From: Aureliella helgolandensis
GTDB lineage: Bacteria > Planctomycetota > Planctomycetia > Pirellulales > Pirellulaceae
Length of the DNA: 64,000 nt
Assembly: GCF_007752135.1 (NCBI RefSeq)
Contig: NZ_CP036298.1
Span: 1,054,001-1,118,000, forward strand
Direction of reading: 5' to 3'
The notes beneath the pieces are model-generated. The model did not search any database, was not told where the DNA came from, and saw nothing but the letters and a program-made list of their open reading frames with translations. Below, one piece after another: positions 8,966-17,321 of the stretch (the stretch's first letter is position 1; every line of letters starts with the position of its first letter). The position numbers and the translations under genes are program-made.

Positions 8966-10468
8966 ATGAAACCCAATTTATTGCTTGCGTTCTTCCTGCT
9001 CCTATTCGCTATGAATTGGACGGCTTCTACCAGCTGTGCAGCATCTGAGTCGGATGACCTTAGTGCAGAGTGCCTTCCTCATACTGATCCCGCAAACATC
9101 GGGGAGTGGCAGTTGCAGGATGCGTTCAGCGATGAGTTCAATGACGATACACTTTCAAGTATTTGGCATGTGCAGGGCAAGGATGATGGGGAAGGCGCAT
9201 ACTACAACGCAAACCAAGGAAGAAACTCGCAGTTCATTCCAGAAGCGATCTCCCAAAGCGAGGGGATACTCAGGATCAAGTCCCACTGGAATCCGAGCTT
9301 CCCATTCGCCAAGGGATATGGCGTTCCTCCGATTACCACCGGCGCGCTGATCAGTAAGAAACTTCTAAAATACGGCTATATGGAAATCAGATGTCGTGTC
9401 GGAAAGAGTCCGATGTCCGGTGCCTTCTGGGCCGTAGGCAATGGCGTTAATGATGGCAATCGTGGAGAGCTGGATATATTTGAACACGTCGGACAGGGTT
9501 GGGATGCTCAGAAGGACAATACGGATATCTCAACGACCATGCAAATGTCGATTCATAATTGGAATCGAGCAATCAATGAAAATCTCGGCAATCGAAGGCA
9601 CTGGACCCAGAAACACTCCCTCGGATTTGACGTCACGGATGGAATGCATGTCTACGCAGCCGACTGGACGGAAGACTACATTAAATTCTATGTCGATGGC
9701 GCTTTGGTCCGTACGCTGAGCAAAGAGGAAGCTGACGACGTTAAACTTAACGGGCATGGTGCATGGGTTATCGACAATGAACAGCGAGTGTGGATTGATT
9801 GTGAGCTATTCGATTGGGAGGGCCGTGTGTCAGAGCTGAAGGCTGACATGTTTGGCGAAGAGGCCGTCTTTGAAGTGGACTATGTTCGTGTTTGGAAACG
9901 GGGGGCGGGAGGCAATCATAAGCATGACGAACATGGAGCAAATCTGGTTGCCAACGGTAACTTTGCGACGAATCTAGATGGTTGGAATACACAGGGACTG
10001 GTTGCCATTCAAGATGTTTCCAATTGGAAGTATTGGAAAGACAACAATCCTTCCCTGGACCCCAACGCAATGCAAATAGGTGCGGGTGGTACCGGAGCAG
10101 CCAACCAAGTGATTTCGGTAGAACCGAATTCCAAATACATCCTAACGGCGTACCTCCGGACTCCAGGGACTACAGGAACATTAGAACCATCCAACCTTAG
10201 AATCAAGCCAGTCGTCTTTCACGAAGGATGGTTCGGCGTTGAGGACTATGGGGGCTCCAGACTCACTCGCAAGCTATTTCACAATTGGTTTCAGTCCTAC
10301 AGCATCGAATTCACGACTGGCAGCAGCGATAGGACGGCAACCATATTTTTTAACAATACAGAGTCGCAGCGAGGCGGGCTGATGCATGTTGACGGGGTAA
10401 CCGTTGTGAAGGTGCAAGACCTTCGGAGAATACGTGACCCCGCTCTACCGAATGGAAAGACCGAATAA
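8966..10468 (+). CDS. Secreted GH16 family glycoside hydrolase with C-terminal carbohydrate-binding-like domain
   Basis: A 500-aa exported endo-glycanase. The signal peptide covers about 1-27 (LLLAFFLLLFAMNWTAS...). The GH16 jelly roll spans about 40-300 and carries the catalytic signature GELDIFEH, with Glu168 as nucleophile, Asp170 and Glu173 as acid/base. The GH16 family cleaves beta-1,3 or beta-1,4 bonds in laminarin, agar, porphyran or carrageenan. The long N-terminal loops (GKDDGEGAYYNANQGRNSQF) are closer to agarase/carrageenase-type members than to laminarinases, but this is a guess. Residues ~320-490 (NLVANGNFATNLDGWNT ... MHVDGVTVV) form a CBM4/9-like sandwich. I chose the ATG at 8966 over a TTG at 8957. 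Repeat copy B follows the gene. Confidence 0.92.
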   Translation: MKPNLLLAFFLLLFAMNWTASTSCAASESDDLSAECLPHTDPANIGEWQLQDAFSDEFNDDTLSSIWHVQGKDDGEGAYYNANQGRNSQFIPEAISQSEGILRIKSHWNPSFPFAKGYGVPPITTGALISKKLLKYGYMEIRCRVGKSPMSGAFWAVGNGVNDGNRGELDIFEHVGQGWDAQKDNTDISTTMQMSIHNWNRAINENLGNRRHWTQKHSLGFDVTDGMHVYAADWTEDYIKFYVDGALVRTLSKEEADDVKLNGHGAWVIDNEQRVWIDCELFDWEGRVSELKADMFGEEAVFEVDYVRVWKRGAGGNHKHDEHGANLVANGNFATNLDGWNTQGLVAIQDVSNWKYWKDNNPSLDPNAMQIGAGGTGAANQVISVEPNSKYILTAYLRTPGTTGTLEPSNLRIKPVVFHEGWFGVEDYGGSRLTRKLFHNWFQSYSIEFTTGSSDRTATIFFNNTESQRGGLMHVDGVTVVKVQDLRRIRDPALPNGKTE

Positions 10469-10572
10469 TCCAGTTGATCAGCAAGAATGAGTTTGAGGAA
10501 CAAAGCAACCCGCTGGTTCGTCGCTTAGAAAATGGCAGCCTCTATGCATATTGGAATTGTTGCGAGATCACT

Positions 10573-10685
10573 AGGGACCGAGGGAATCATAAGTGTCGGA
10601 TAGTCGCCGAACCGCTCCGCCGGTTCGTTCGAGGAAATGCCGATCGGCGGAGCGATCTGGCGACAACTATTGTTCCGACGGTCCT
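10573..10685 (-). repeat. 112-bp palindromic dispersed repeat, copy B
   Basis: Same orientation as copy A and the same inner hairpin (ACCGCTCCGCCGGTTCGTTC ... CGGCGGAGCG). The left outer arm is degraded; the right arm ATTGTTCCGACGGTCCTAAG is intact. The last CTAAG is the target duplicated by the adjoining insertion sequence. It lies ~100 bases after the GH16 stop codon. Confidence 0.82.
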
Positions 10686-10688
10686 AAG

Positions 10689-10710
10689 TTCGACTTTCGC
10701 ACTTTTAAGC
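10689..10710 (+). repeat. Left terminal inverted repeat of the insertion sequence
   Basis: It begins TTCGACTTTCGCACTTTT and matches the reverse complement of 12106-12127 over all 22 bases. The transposase stop codon (TAA, 10705-10707) lies inside this repeat. Confidence 0.93.
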
Positions 10711-12015
10711 TGCGAGTGACAGCAGAACTTCCAGGGGCTTGATTAATTTCTGAGCCGCTGGCGGTAAACGACCGGCTGAGAAAATAGATTGTCGTGTTTC
10801 CTCGACTGAATCGCGACGCAGCGTCGCGAGCATATCCGCGAACGATGCATGGCGTTTGCCACGCCACATTCGTATGAATGGACCAGGCTCTGGCCGGACG
10901 TGTTCGTGCCACAACACAATCAGACCATACAGATAGAACATTGATGGCGTCGTGCGGCGAACCGCTGCGCGGACTCGGTTCTGCGGTTCGCCCAGACCGA
11001 GGTGACCCTTGGCTTCTTGGAACGTCGTCTCGACCGGCCAACGAAAAGAGAACCGCTGCAAGATTTCTTCTTCGCTCAAGTTGACATTGGTGCTGTAGAA
11101 AACTTCGATTCCCCGCCCGCCGCGAAGGTGCTCCACCGCGACCACTTTGACTTCTCGTTCAGGGGCAAGGTACAACCGGCAGACCACCGACGTGATCCGA
11201 ACATGAAAGCTCGATTGGCTGTACAGGTTGATCGTGGTACGACGAAGTCCCTTGGTCGCTAACATCTCGGTCGGCTTGGGCAGCACCGGTCCACGTCGTG
11301 GTGGACGGCCTCGCCCGGGTTTCTTGGGTCGTGGACCTTCACAGAGTCTGGCGTCTTTGCCAATGCGACCGGTGACATGCATGCCGCTGGGGATTTGCTC
11401 CAGCATGCGACCACCGGTGTAAGCCGAGTCACCCAGGAAATGCAGGGATTTCTCGCCCGCATGCTGGGTCAACAGTTGGATCATCTCGAGCATTAAGTCG
11501 GTCTTCTTGCGATGCTTGCGACGTAGCTTTTTGTTGGTCTTGGTGTTCAGATAGAGCCTCATCAAAACCGGGATCGCGTACTTTCGCGTCGGATCTTTTC
11601 GTGAAGGGACTAAGACACACAGTACGACCCAGCAGTGGCCCCAGCGAAACGACGTGAAGCCACTGGAACTTTGGCTGGCATCCCGGTGCATCCCTGTGCC
11701 GTAGATTTTCAAGCCTGTCTTGTGAATCAGGGTATCGTCGCCGACAAGATAGCAATGTTGCTGATCGGTGAGCTTGACGACGAGATCGAACATTGCCAGT
11801 CCCACTTGGTCGATTGACCACCTCGCTCCGGCAAAGATACGGTGATAGGCGCTGTGATGTTTGGTGGGATCAATCGCTCGAAGCGCCCCAGTGATATTCC
11901 TGCGAGGTGCGAAGATCCATCCTGCGACGAATTGCTTGAAGGACTGTGCGGTTGGCTCAGTCATCGCGGCAGTAAAGACTTGCAGAAGTGGCATGAAAGA
12001 TGTTGCAATGTCCAT
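10705..12015 (-). CDS. DDE transposase, IS4/IS701 superfamily
   Basis: A 436-aa transposase. The first catalytic Asp is in LVGDDTLIHKTG, the second in LHFLGDSAYTGG. The Glu is in FSFRWPVETTFQEAKGHLG, which keeps the R(3)E(6)K spacing of the IS4-type C1 region, with Phe in place of the usual Tyr. A basic, Pro-rich loop (PRPKKPGRGRPPRR) sits before the last domain. The start ATG at 12015 has AAGGAGG about 9 bases upstream. The gene is full length and fills the element. It cuts and pastes its own element by acting on the 22-bp ends. Confidence 0.92.
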   Translation of the reverse strand: MDIATSFMPLLQVFTAAMTEPTAQSFKQFVAGWIFAPRRNITGALRAIDPTKHHSAYHRIFAGARWSIDQVGLAMFDLVVKLTDQQHCYLVGDDTLIHKTGLKIYGTGMHRDASQSSSGFTSFRWGHCWVVLCVLVPSRKDPTRKYAIPVLMRLYLNTKTNKKLRRKHRKKTDLMLEMIQLLTQHAGEKSLHFLGDSAYTGGRMLEQIPSGMHVTGRIGKDARLCEGPRPKKPGRGRPPRRGPVLPKPTEMLATKGLRRTTINLYSQSSFHVRITSVVCRLYLAPEREVKVVAVEHLRGGRGIEVFYSTNVNLSEEEILQRFSFRWPVETTFQEAKGHLGLGEPQNRVRAAVRRTTPSMFYLYGLIVLWHEHVRPEPGPFIRMWRGKRHASFADMLATLRRDSVEETRQSIFSAGRLPPAAQKLIKPLEVLLSLAA

Positions 12016-12105
12016 TGAAAGTGGCCTCCTTGTTTGGGTTAGTTAACACAGGCGAAAGCCTGCAACCCGGGGGCCAGTTTCTTCACAACCATTTGCTAGC
12101 AAAGG

Positions 12106-12127
12106 GCTTAAAAGTGCGAAAGTCGAA
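12106..12127 (-). repeat. Right terminal inverted repeat of the insertion sequence
   Basis: It ends in GTGCGAAAGTCGAA, the exact reverse complement of the left end, and is followed by the duplicated CTAAG. Confidence 0.93.
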
Positions 12128-12132
12128 CTAAG

Positions 12133-12755
12133 TGCCCAGGCACATAACAAACCTCAGCGGCAGAAGAGCCGCGTTAATTCATGTCGGTGTGGCTCAACTG
12201 TTTACGACCGGAGTGATGACATCTACCTGCAATTTAGCCCAAAGCACTTTGAAGGTGTCTTCGTTTTGACAAGCTGTTGGCTTAGGAGCCCAGCCCGCCC
12301 GCGACTGTCGTTGCGCGCTTAGGTCCACCTTCCTGTGAGTCTTCAGTGCGTAGAGGTCCGCTGCGGGTACGCCATTCGTAGTGACTTGGCAAAGTCGTGG
12401 GCAATTTCAATGCTTTATTTTCATCGGTGCGATTTCCGCTTAGTTACCGATGCAATGACTGTTTTGTCGCGTGCCGCCGAAGCCACTTCGGTGACTCAAA
12501 AAAGCGGTCACATCAATTGCGAAGATGTTCGTTGCTTGCGGGCTACGGAAGTATCGGTGGATTCGAGGGGACATGCCTGTATTCCTATTTCGAAGACACT
12601 CGCCGCGGCAGACCAATTTGTCCGCGTGTCGTGCGCAACTGGATGCACCGAATTCTCAAGCTTTGCCAAAAGCGAATTTGATATGGCCCCCCGATTTGCA
12701 GTTCATGTCGCGCAGTAGGCAGAAAATAAGATCACACTTGATGTCTGGAATTGCA
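12133..12755. other. Intergenic, no supported gene
   Basis: About 620 bases between the insertion sequence and the end of the kinase gene. Three overlapping plus-strand frames (about 80-127 codons) occur, but they show no domain, signal peptide or good ribosome site. I treat them as chance frames. Confidence 0.4.
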
Positions 12756-15700
12756 TCAATGCGGAACCGTTGACGAAGTCGCCGCAAGGTCGACCACCAA
12801 TTCTGCGGTGTGCAACTCTCCGCCGTTGAAGTCGCTGACGACGTATTCCAGGAAAACCCTTTGCCCGTCTTCCACGGTCAGGTAAGTGTAATGCGGGCTC
12901 AGACTGTCGTATTGCGGGTCGGGAGTGATGTATCCCAGTTCGAGCGGTTTACCATGCTTGCGGGTTGGAGTCTCTCCAATTTGCGTTTCCATAGCACCAC
13001 CAACGGTCTTGTCTCGAACTTCGACGATGTCCAAGTCGTTGCCTTGTGCATCGCGAGCGATCAATTTGCGATGTGAAAAGATGTTCGGAAGGCTTGCCGG
13101 AATCGCCTTGCCCGAGATGCTGCGATAGAAGAACTCTGTCTCGATGGACTGCCCCACTTGGTAAGCACGCTGACCGGGGATTAGACGGAATCCGGCTTGC
13201 AATCCATCGTCGTTGGGCTGGCCCCAGTGGATCATGGTATCCAAGGCGGAGTTGACCGAAAGGTACTGCTCTCGAATCGTAAACGCAGTTGTCGACATTG
13301 GCGTTGTGGCATGCGGTAACACGATCCGAATCGACCAAATTTTGAAGGTATCTCCCGCGGCAGTTTGAAAAGTAGGAAGCACTTCGAATTTGGCGTCTGC
13401 TGGCAATCGATGTGTCTTCGCAATCTCTTGGAATGTCACATCGGTCTCATTGTCCACTGAGGTTCCACTGCGTCGAGTCCACCCATCCGCGATCGCAGCG
13501 AGCACTTCTTCTAGCGTGAGCGGTGGTTGACGTTTGCCATCGATTTGGTTGTGCAGGGCGTTGAACTCGGTAATCGCCTCCGACAGCGGTGTCGCTGTCA
13601 CCTCCGGTGCAACCGTGGCGGATACAAGGTACTCAGCAGGCGGCGAAAGATACCGTTCACGTACGACAATCTTCGTACCCGAAATACGATTAGCAAGCTG
13701 AATGCGATAAACGCGTATTGCGCCGTCAGTTGTCTCCATTGACGACTCACCCCCTTCGATGGACCATTCTGCAGGCAGCCAACGGCCGATGCCGACAGCC
13801 GTGAGCAAGCTCCTTTTTTCGACGGAACTCGGATCATCGGTTTCTAGCTTCCACTGGGCAAAGCATAGTAGCTCATCGATTGTCAGCGGCGGCTGTGCGT
13901 CGTCACCCTCCACCGCATGAGTCCTGCGATTAAACCACTGCACATGATCCGCTAACGTACGGACGGGAGTCGGTAGAGCGACGCCAGCGCCTTGAGGAGA
14001 TGACGCATAGGCAGGATAGAGTTGCGTTGGTGCGCTCGCTTGGGCCAGAGGTGTTTCCCCAATCGAATTGCGGATTCGTTCAAAGCGAGTCGTTACTCCC
14101 TCTCGGGTTAGGACGAGTGCATCACCGTCGAGCTCGTAGTCAAATCGCAATTGCTTCATGCGATAGTCAAAGCTCGTCTCGGGTTCGTAGTTATACTGCA
14201 GGATAAGCTCAGGCCCTTCAACGTAGTAAGTGATACTGACGGGAAGCGTCATGGCCGTCTTGTACCATTGTCCCGATGCGCCGCCGGTAAAAATCAAAGT
14301 TTGGTTGAATGCTTCGCCTTCTTCTTGATTCAATTCTCGCCATCGCCCGTGGAGGGCGGCTAGCACTGTTGGAGTGTTAAACCGTTTGCTACTTCCTGTT
14401 TCCGTAGTCGCTTCGTGTGCACGCAGCTTATCCATCTGAGTAGTTTTTTCAAGAGCTTCGTTGCTTTGAACGAGGTGCTGCAATGACTGTTTGGCATCGT
14501 TCGGTTTCCAAAGGTCAACATCGTCAATGCGCCACTCATCCCCTTCGCGAATCAACTTTAGGCAGAGGCAACCAACGTCTCCAATGTCGGCGTGGGCTGA
14601 TTGAATTGGCATTGCGTCAAACACGGCGATTCCGGTATCGCCTCGGGTCGCAACTTTCGGATCGTGTGGTTTTGCTACAGAAACAAGATTGCGGACTTCA
14701 TTGAACCACTTGTGCTGCGAGCAATGGGGCCTGGCTTCCGATGCCAACAGCGACTTTGCATCGACTTCCCGCCCATGATAAAGGTGATCGTAGTAGGTTC
14801 TTGCCATTTGCCGAGCCGATTGTCCTGCTTCCGAGGTGTGACTTGCTTGTACAATCCGTACAGCCTTCGTTTCACGACGGCCAAGAGTCACAGCCTCAGA
14901 CTCAACATGCAGGTCGCTGAATTCTCCATCGATCAAAACGACATACTTGCCCGACGCCACGCGGACCGACGTGCCCGTTCTCGTCACCGTCAACTGCTTG
15001 ACCACTTCGTCACCCTGCATGATCTGGATCGGCACATCATCTGCCTCCGACTCGATGGTCAACGTGCCTTTGTCCAATTCAAGAACGATGAAGACTCCAG
15101 CAAAGGCCAGGAAGCCAGCCGCGGCCGTGGCGATCAGCCACTTCGCCAATCCACCTTGCGATCGGTCTGCATGCGCAACCGATGCCAACTTTCGGTCAGT
15201 TTTCTGAGGCGGATCGACAATATCGGGCTGTTGCAGATGTGCATGCCAACGCTGCATCAACTCAGCGACTTCTGCCGCAGTTTGAAAACGATCTTCGCGA
15301 GGTTTCGCAAGCAGCTTCATCACGATCTGCTCCAACCAATCTGGTATATCAGCGTTGATGCTGCGAAGGCTACGCGGTTGTTCGTTGCAGATACGGTTCA
15401 GGACGCCCATTGTGGTTTCGGCCCGGAACGGCGAATGACCGGTGAGCATGAAGTAGATCAAGCTGCCGAGGCTAAACAGGTCACTGCGGTGATCGATGGA
15501 ATCGCCATGAGCTTGCTCGGGCGACATGTATTGAGGTGTTCCAGCGATGATGCCGCTGCGCGTCATGCTGGCGTCGTCTATGGCGCGGGCGAGCCCGAAG
15601 TCGGTGATTTGCACGCGTTCGACTCCGTTCTCCAGTAGCACGTTGGCTGGTTTGATATCGCGATGAACCAATCCCTGTGCGTGTGCTGCGGCCAGTCCAT

Positions 15701-16325
15701 CGGCAATTTGCGACGCGATGCGAATGGCTTCCATGACTGACAGTGGACCCGAGTTGCGAACGCGCGCGTCCACGCTTTGACCTTCGACGACGGGCATCAC
15801 CAAGTATGGCAAGCCATTGTGTTCGTCGACGGTTTGAATCGGCACCACATGCGGATGCACGACCGCGGCGGCACTCTTCGCTTCACGCGAAAATCGCTTG
15901 CGTGCCGCCGCACTGGTTGCCAATTCGGGGGCTAACACCTTCACCGCGGAGTGCCGGTTCAGTGACGTGTCATAGCCTCGCATCACGATGCCCATCCCAC
16001 CTCGGCCGAGGAACTCCATGATTTCAAAGCGTGCGAAACGACCGAGCGATTCCGGGTGCTCCGAAGGCTCGAGGAACGTTGAGTGAGCGAGTTCGGTCGG
16101 TTGTTGTGTGTGCGGTTGATCGCACGCCAACTGTTCGGCTGCTTCGCCGCGCAGCAGATCACCAGCAGCTTCCATCGTCAGCCCCTCGCTCAACAGCGAC
16201 TCAAGCGTCGCCTGGCACTGGTTGCACTGCTCGAGGTGAACGGCGATGTCGGAATCGCTTTCCGGCCCAGCTTCGTCCAAGAAACGAGCTAGAGTTTCTC
16301 GGTCATAATGAAAACGGGTGATCAT
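12756..16325 (-). CDS. Membrane Ser/Thr protein kinase with large extracytoplasmic region
   Basis: A 1,189-aa protein. The N-terminus has a short zinc-finger-like motif (HLEQCNQC). The kinase domain at about 95-365 has the Gly loop GRGGMG, the Lys in HSAVKVL, the catalytic loop HRDIKPANVLL, DFGLARA and the APE-equivalent MSPEQ. A transmembrane helix follows (WLIATAAAGFLAFAGVFIVLEL). The outside part starts with a PEGA-like stretch and ends with two related modules (QPPLTIDELL... and QPPLTLEEVL...), an internal duplication. The ATG at 16325 has AAGAGGT upstream and overlaps the ECF sigma gene by 23 bases, so the two are probably translated together. Planctomycetes often pair such kinases with ECF factors in one signalling unit. 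The signal sensed is unknown. Confidence 0.9.
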   Translation of the reverse strand: MITRFHYDRETLARFLDEAGPESDSDIAVHLEQCNQCQATLESLLSEGLTMEAAGDLLRGEAAEQLACDQPHTQQPTELAHSTFLEPSEHPESLGRFARFEIMEFLGRGGMGIVMRGYDTSLNRHSAVKVLAPELATSAAARKRFSREAKSAAAVVHPHVVPIQTVDEHNGLPYLVMPVVEGQSVDARVRNSGPLSVMEAIRIASQIADGLAAAHAQGLVHRDIKPANVLLENGVERVQITDFGLARAIDDASMTRSGIIAGTPQYMSPEQAHGDSIDHRSDLFSLGSLIYFMLTGHSPFRAETTMGVLNRICNEQPRSLRSINADIPDWLEQIVMKLLAKPREDRFQTAAEVAELMQRWHAHLQQPDIVDPPQKTDRKLASVAHADRSQGGLAKWLIATAAAGFLAFAGVFIVLELDKGTLTIESEADDVPIQIMQGDEVVKQLTVTRTGTSVRVASGKYVVLIDGEFSDLHVESEAVTLGRRETKAVRIVQASHTSEAGQSARQMARTYYDHLYHGREVDAKSLLASEARPHCSQHKWFNEVRNLVSVAKPHDPKVATRGDTGIAVFDAMPIQSAHADIGDVGCLCLKLIREGDEWRIDDVDLWKPNDAKQSLQHLVQSNEALEKTTQMDKLRAHEATTETGSSKRFNTPTVLAALHGRWRELNQEEGEAFNQTLIFTGGASGQWYKTAMTLPVSITYYVEGPELILQYNYEPETSFDYRMKQLRFDYELDGDALVLTREGVTTRFERIRNSIGETPLAQASAPTQLYPAYASSPQGAGVALPTPVRTLADHVQWFNRRTHAVEGDDAQPPLTIDELLCFAQWKLETDDPSSVEKRSLLTAVGIGRWLPAEWSIEGGESSMETTDGAIRVYRIQLANRISGTKIVVRERYLSPPAEYLVSATVAPEVTATPLSEAITEFNALHNQIDGKRQPPLTLEEVLAAIADGWTRRSGTSVDNETDVTFQEIAKTHRLPADAKFEVLPTFQTAAGDTFKIWSIRIVLPHATTPMSTTAFTIREQYLSVNSALDTMIHWGQPNDDGLQAGFRLIPGQRAYQVGQSIETEFFYRSISGKAIPASLPNIFSHRKLIARDAQGNDLDIVEVRDKTVGGAMETQIGETPTRKHGKPLELGYITPDPQYDSLSPHYTYLTVEDGQRVFLEYVVSDFNGGELHTAELVVDLAATSSTVPH

Positions 16326-16902
16326 CGGCCTGTACCTCTTTTCTAAGTTGTGCCAAGACACGGCATCGGGCGACCCGGATAGCTCCTTCGGATTTATCCA
16401 GCTGCTTTGCTACGTCTGCGATCGATTGGCCTTCAACGGCAGTCAGCCAAAAGGCATTCCAGATTGAAGGACTGATCTTGCATCGCAACCGCTCCGACGC
16501 TTGTGAGAGCATCAAGCGTTGATGTTCGAATCTCAGCAGCGTCTCGGTTTCTTCGCGCTGCGGATGCTCGTTCAGCCTGTGGCGCGTCTCCGAATCGCCT
16601 GTGCCCACTTCACGAGGGCCACGCGTCAGTTTGTTCACGACCAGATCGCGAGTAATCTTCAGCAACCAGCCGCGGAACGATCCACTCAGCTCAAGATCAA
16701 AATCCGCCACTTTTCGTCCCACGGTGGCAAAGACATCCTGAGTCAGGTCCTCCGCATCGGCATGCTGCAAACCGCGACGGACAGCGACGCGATAGACGAT
16801 TGGCTGGTACAAATGCACGAACTCCGCCCAAGCTTCCGCAGCAGCCGGGTCGTGCAGCTTTCCAATCAGCGACGGTCGTGTTTCTGGTCCCTGCAAAATC
16901 AT
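16303..16902 (-). CDS. ECF RNA polymerase sigma factor
   Basis: A 199-aa sigma-70 family protein with region 2 (VYRVAVRRGLQHADAEDLTQDVFATV, then FRGWLLKITRDLVVNK) and region 4 (SPSIWNAFWLTAVEGQSIADVAKQLDKSEGAIRVARCRVL). It directs RNA polymerase to a set of promoters. It overlaps the downstream kinase gene by 23 bases; kinase-linked ECF factors are well known in Planctomycetes, where phosphorylation may replace an anti-sigma factor. The start is uncertain: the ATG at 16902 fits family alignments (GPETRPSLI near the N-terminus), but GGAGG abuts it; a GTG at 16920 is the alternative. Confidence 0.9.
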   Translation of the reverse strand: MILQGPETRPSLIGKLHDPAAAEAWAEFVHLYQPIVYRVAVRRGLQHADAEDLTQDVFATVGRKVADFDLELSGSFRGWLLKITRDLVVNKLTRGPREVGTGDSETRHRLNEHPQREETETLLRFEHQRLMLSQASERLRCKISPSIWNAFWLTAVEGQSIADVAKQLDKSEGAIRVARCRVLAQLRKEVQADDHPFSL

Positions 16903-17321
16903 CCTCCAAGAGTTACCCACAACTGGGAGACTATTGTTACAGGATTTGTACAGAAAATCTCATTAGCGATCCGACTGCTGCGAAACGCCGGTGGTCTCCC
17001 TGCGGCGCTCACCGCACTAGGGACGACTGTTCTTCCGTAGGGTTGCAACCAGCCAGCGATCTTGCGAAATAGTTGCCTTGCGTACTCAAACCGCTCGAGT
17101 CAACCGTGATGATTTAGGTATAGTCTCTAGCTGTATCTGGTATCGGGGAGGAGGTGGTCGGAGTTGATTTAAGCACCAAAACCAGTAACTGAATTCTCTA
17201 CCAGATGTACCTTTCATTGATACAATTCAATTACCCCTTTCTGCGTAGCCCGAGCAAGCGTCAAACCAACATCTCACCCACCCATTCCGTGGGATAGCCA
17301 ATTAGATAAAGCATCGAGACC
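16903..17321. other. Divergent intergenic region
   Basis: About 420 bases between the sigma factor (-) and the first propeller gene (+), presumably holding both promoters. No gene or repeat was seen. Confidence 0.4.

Larger units (their letters stand above)
10684..12132. mobile_element. Complete IS4/IS701-like insertion sequence with 5-bp target duplication
   Basis: The element proper is 10689-12127 (1,439 bp). It has perfect 22-bp terminal inverted repeats (10689-10710 and 12106-12127; the outer part reads TTCGACTTTCGCAC). CTAAG flanks it on both sides (10684-10688, 12128-12132), consistent with a target-site duplication. It carries one intact transposase gene. Perfect ends and an open gene suggest recent insertion and possible activity. 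Confidence 0.92.

Noticed and set aside
14601-15638. 345-codon plus-strand frame opposite the kinase
   Set aside because: It lies fully inside the kinase gene, whose catalytic motifs are clear, and the translation is Arg/His/Cys-rich without a domain.
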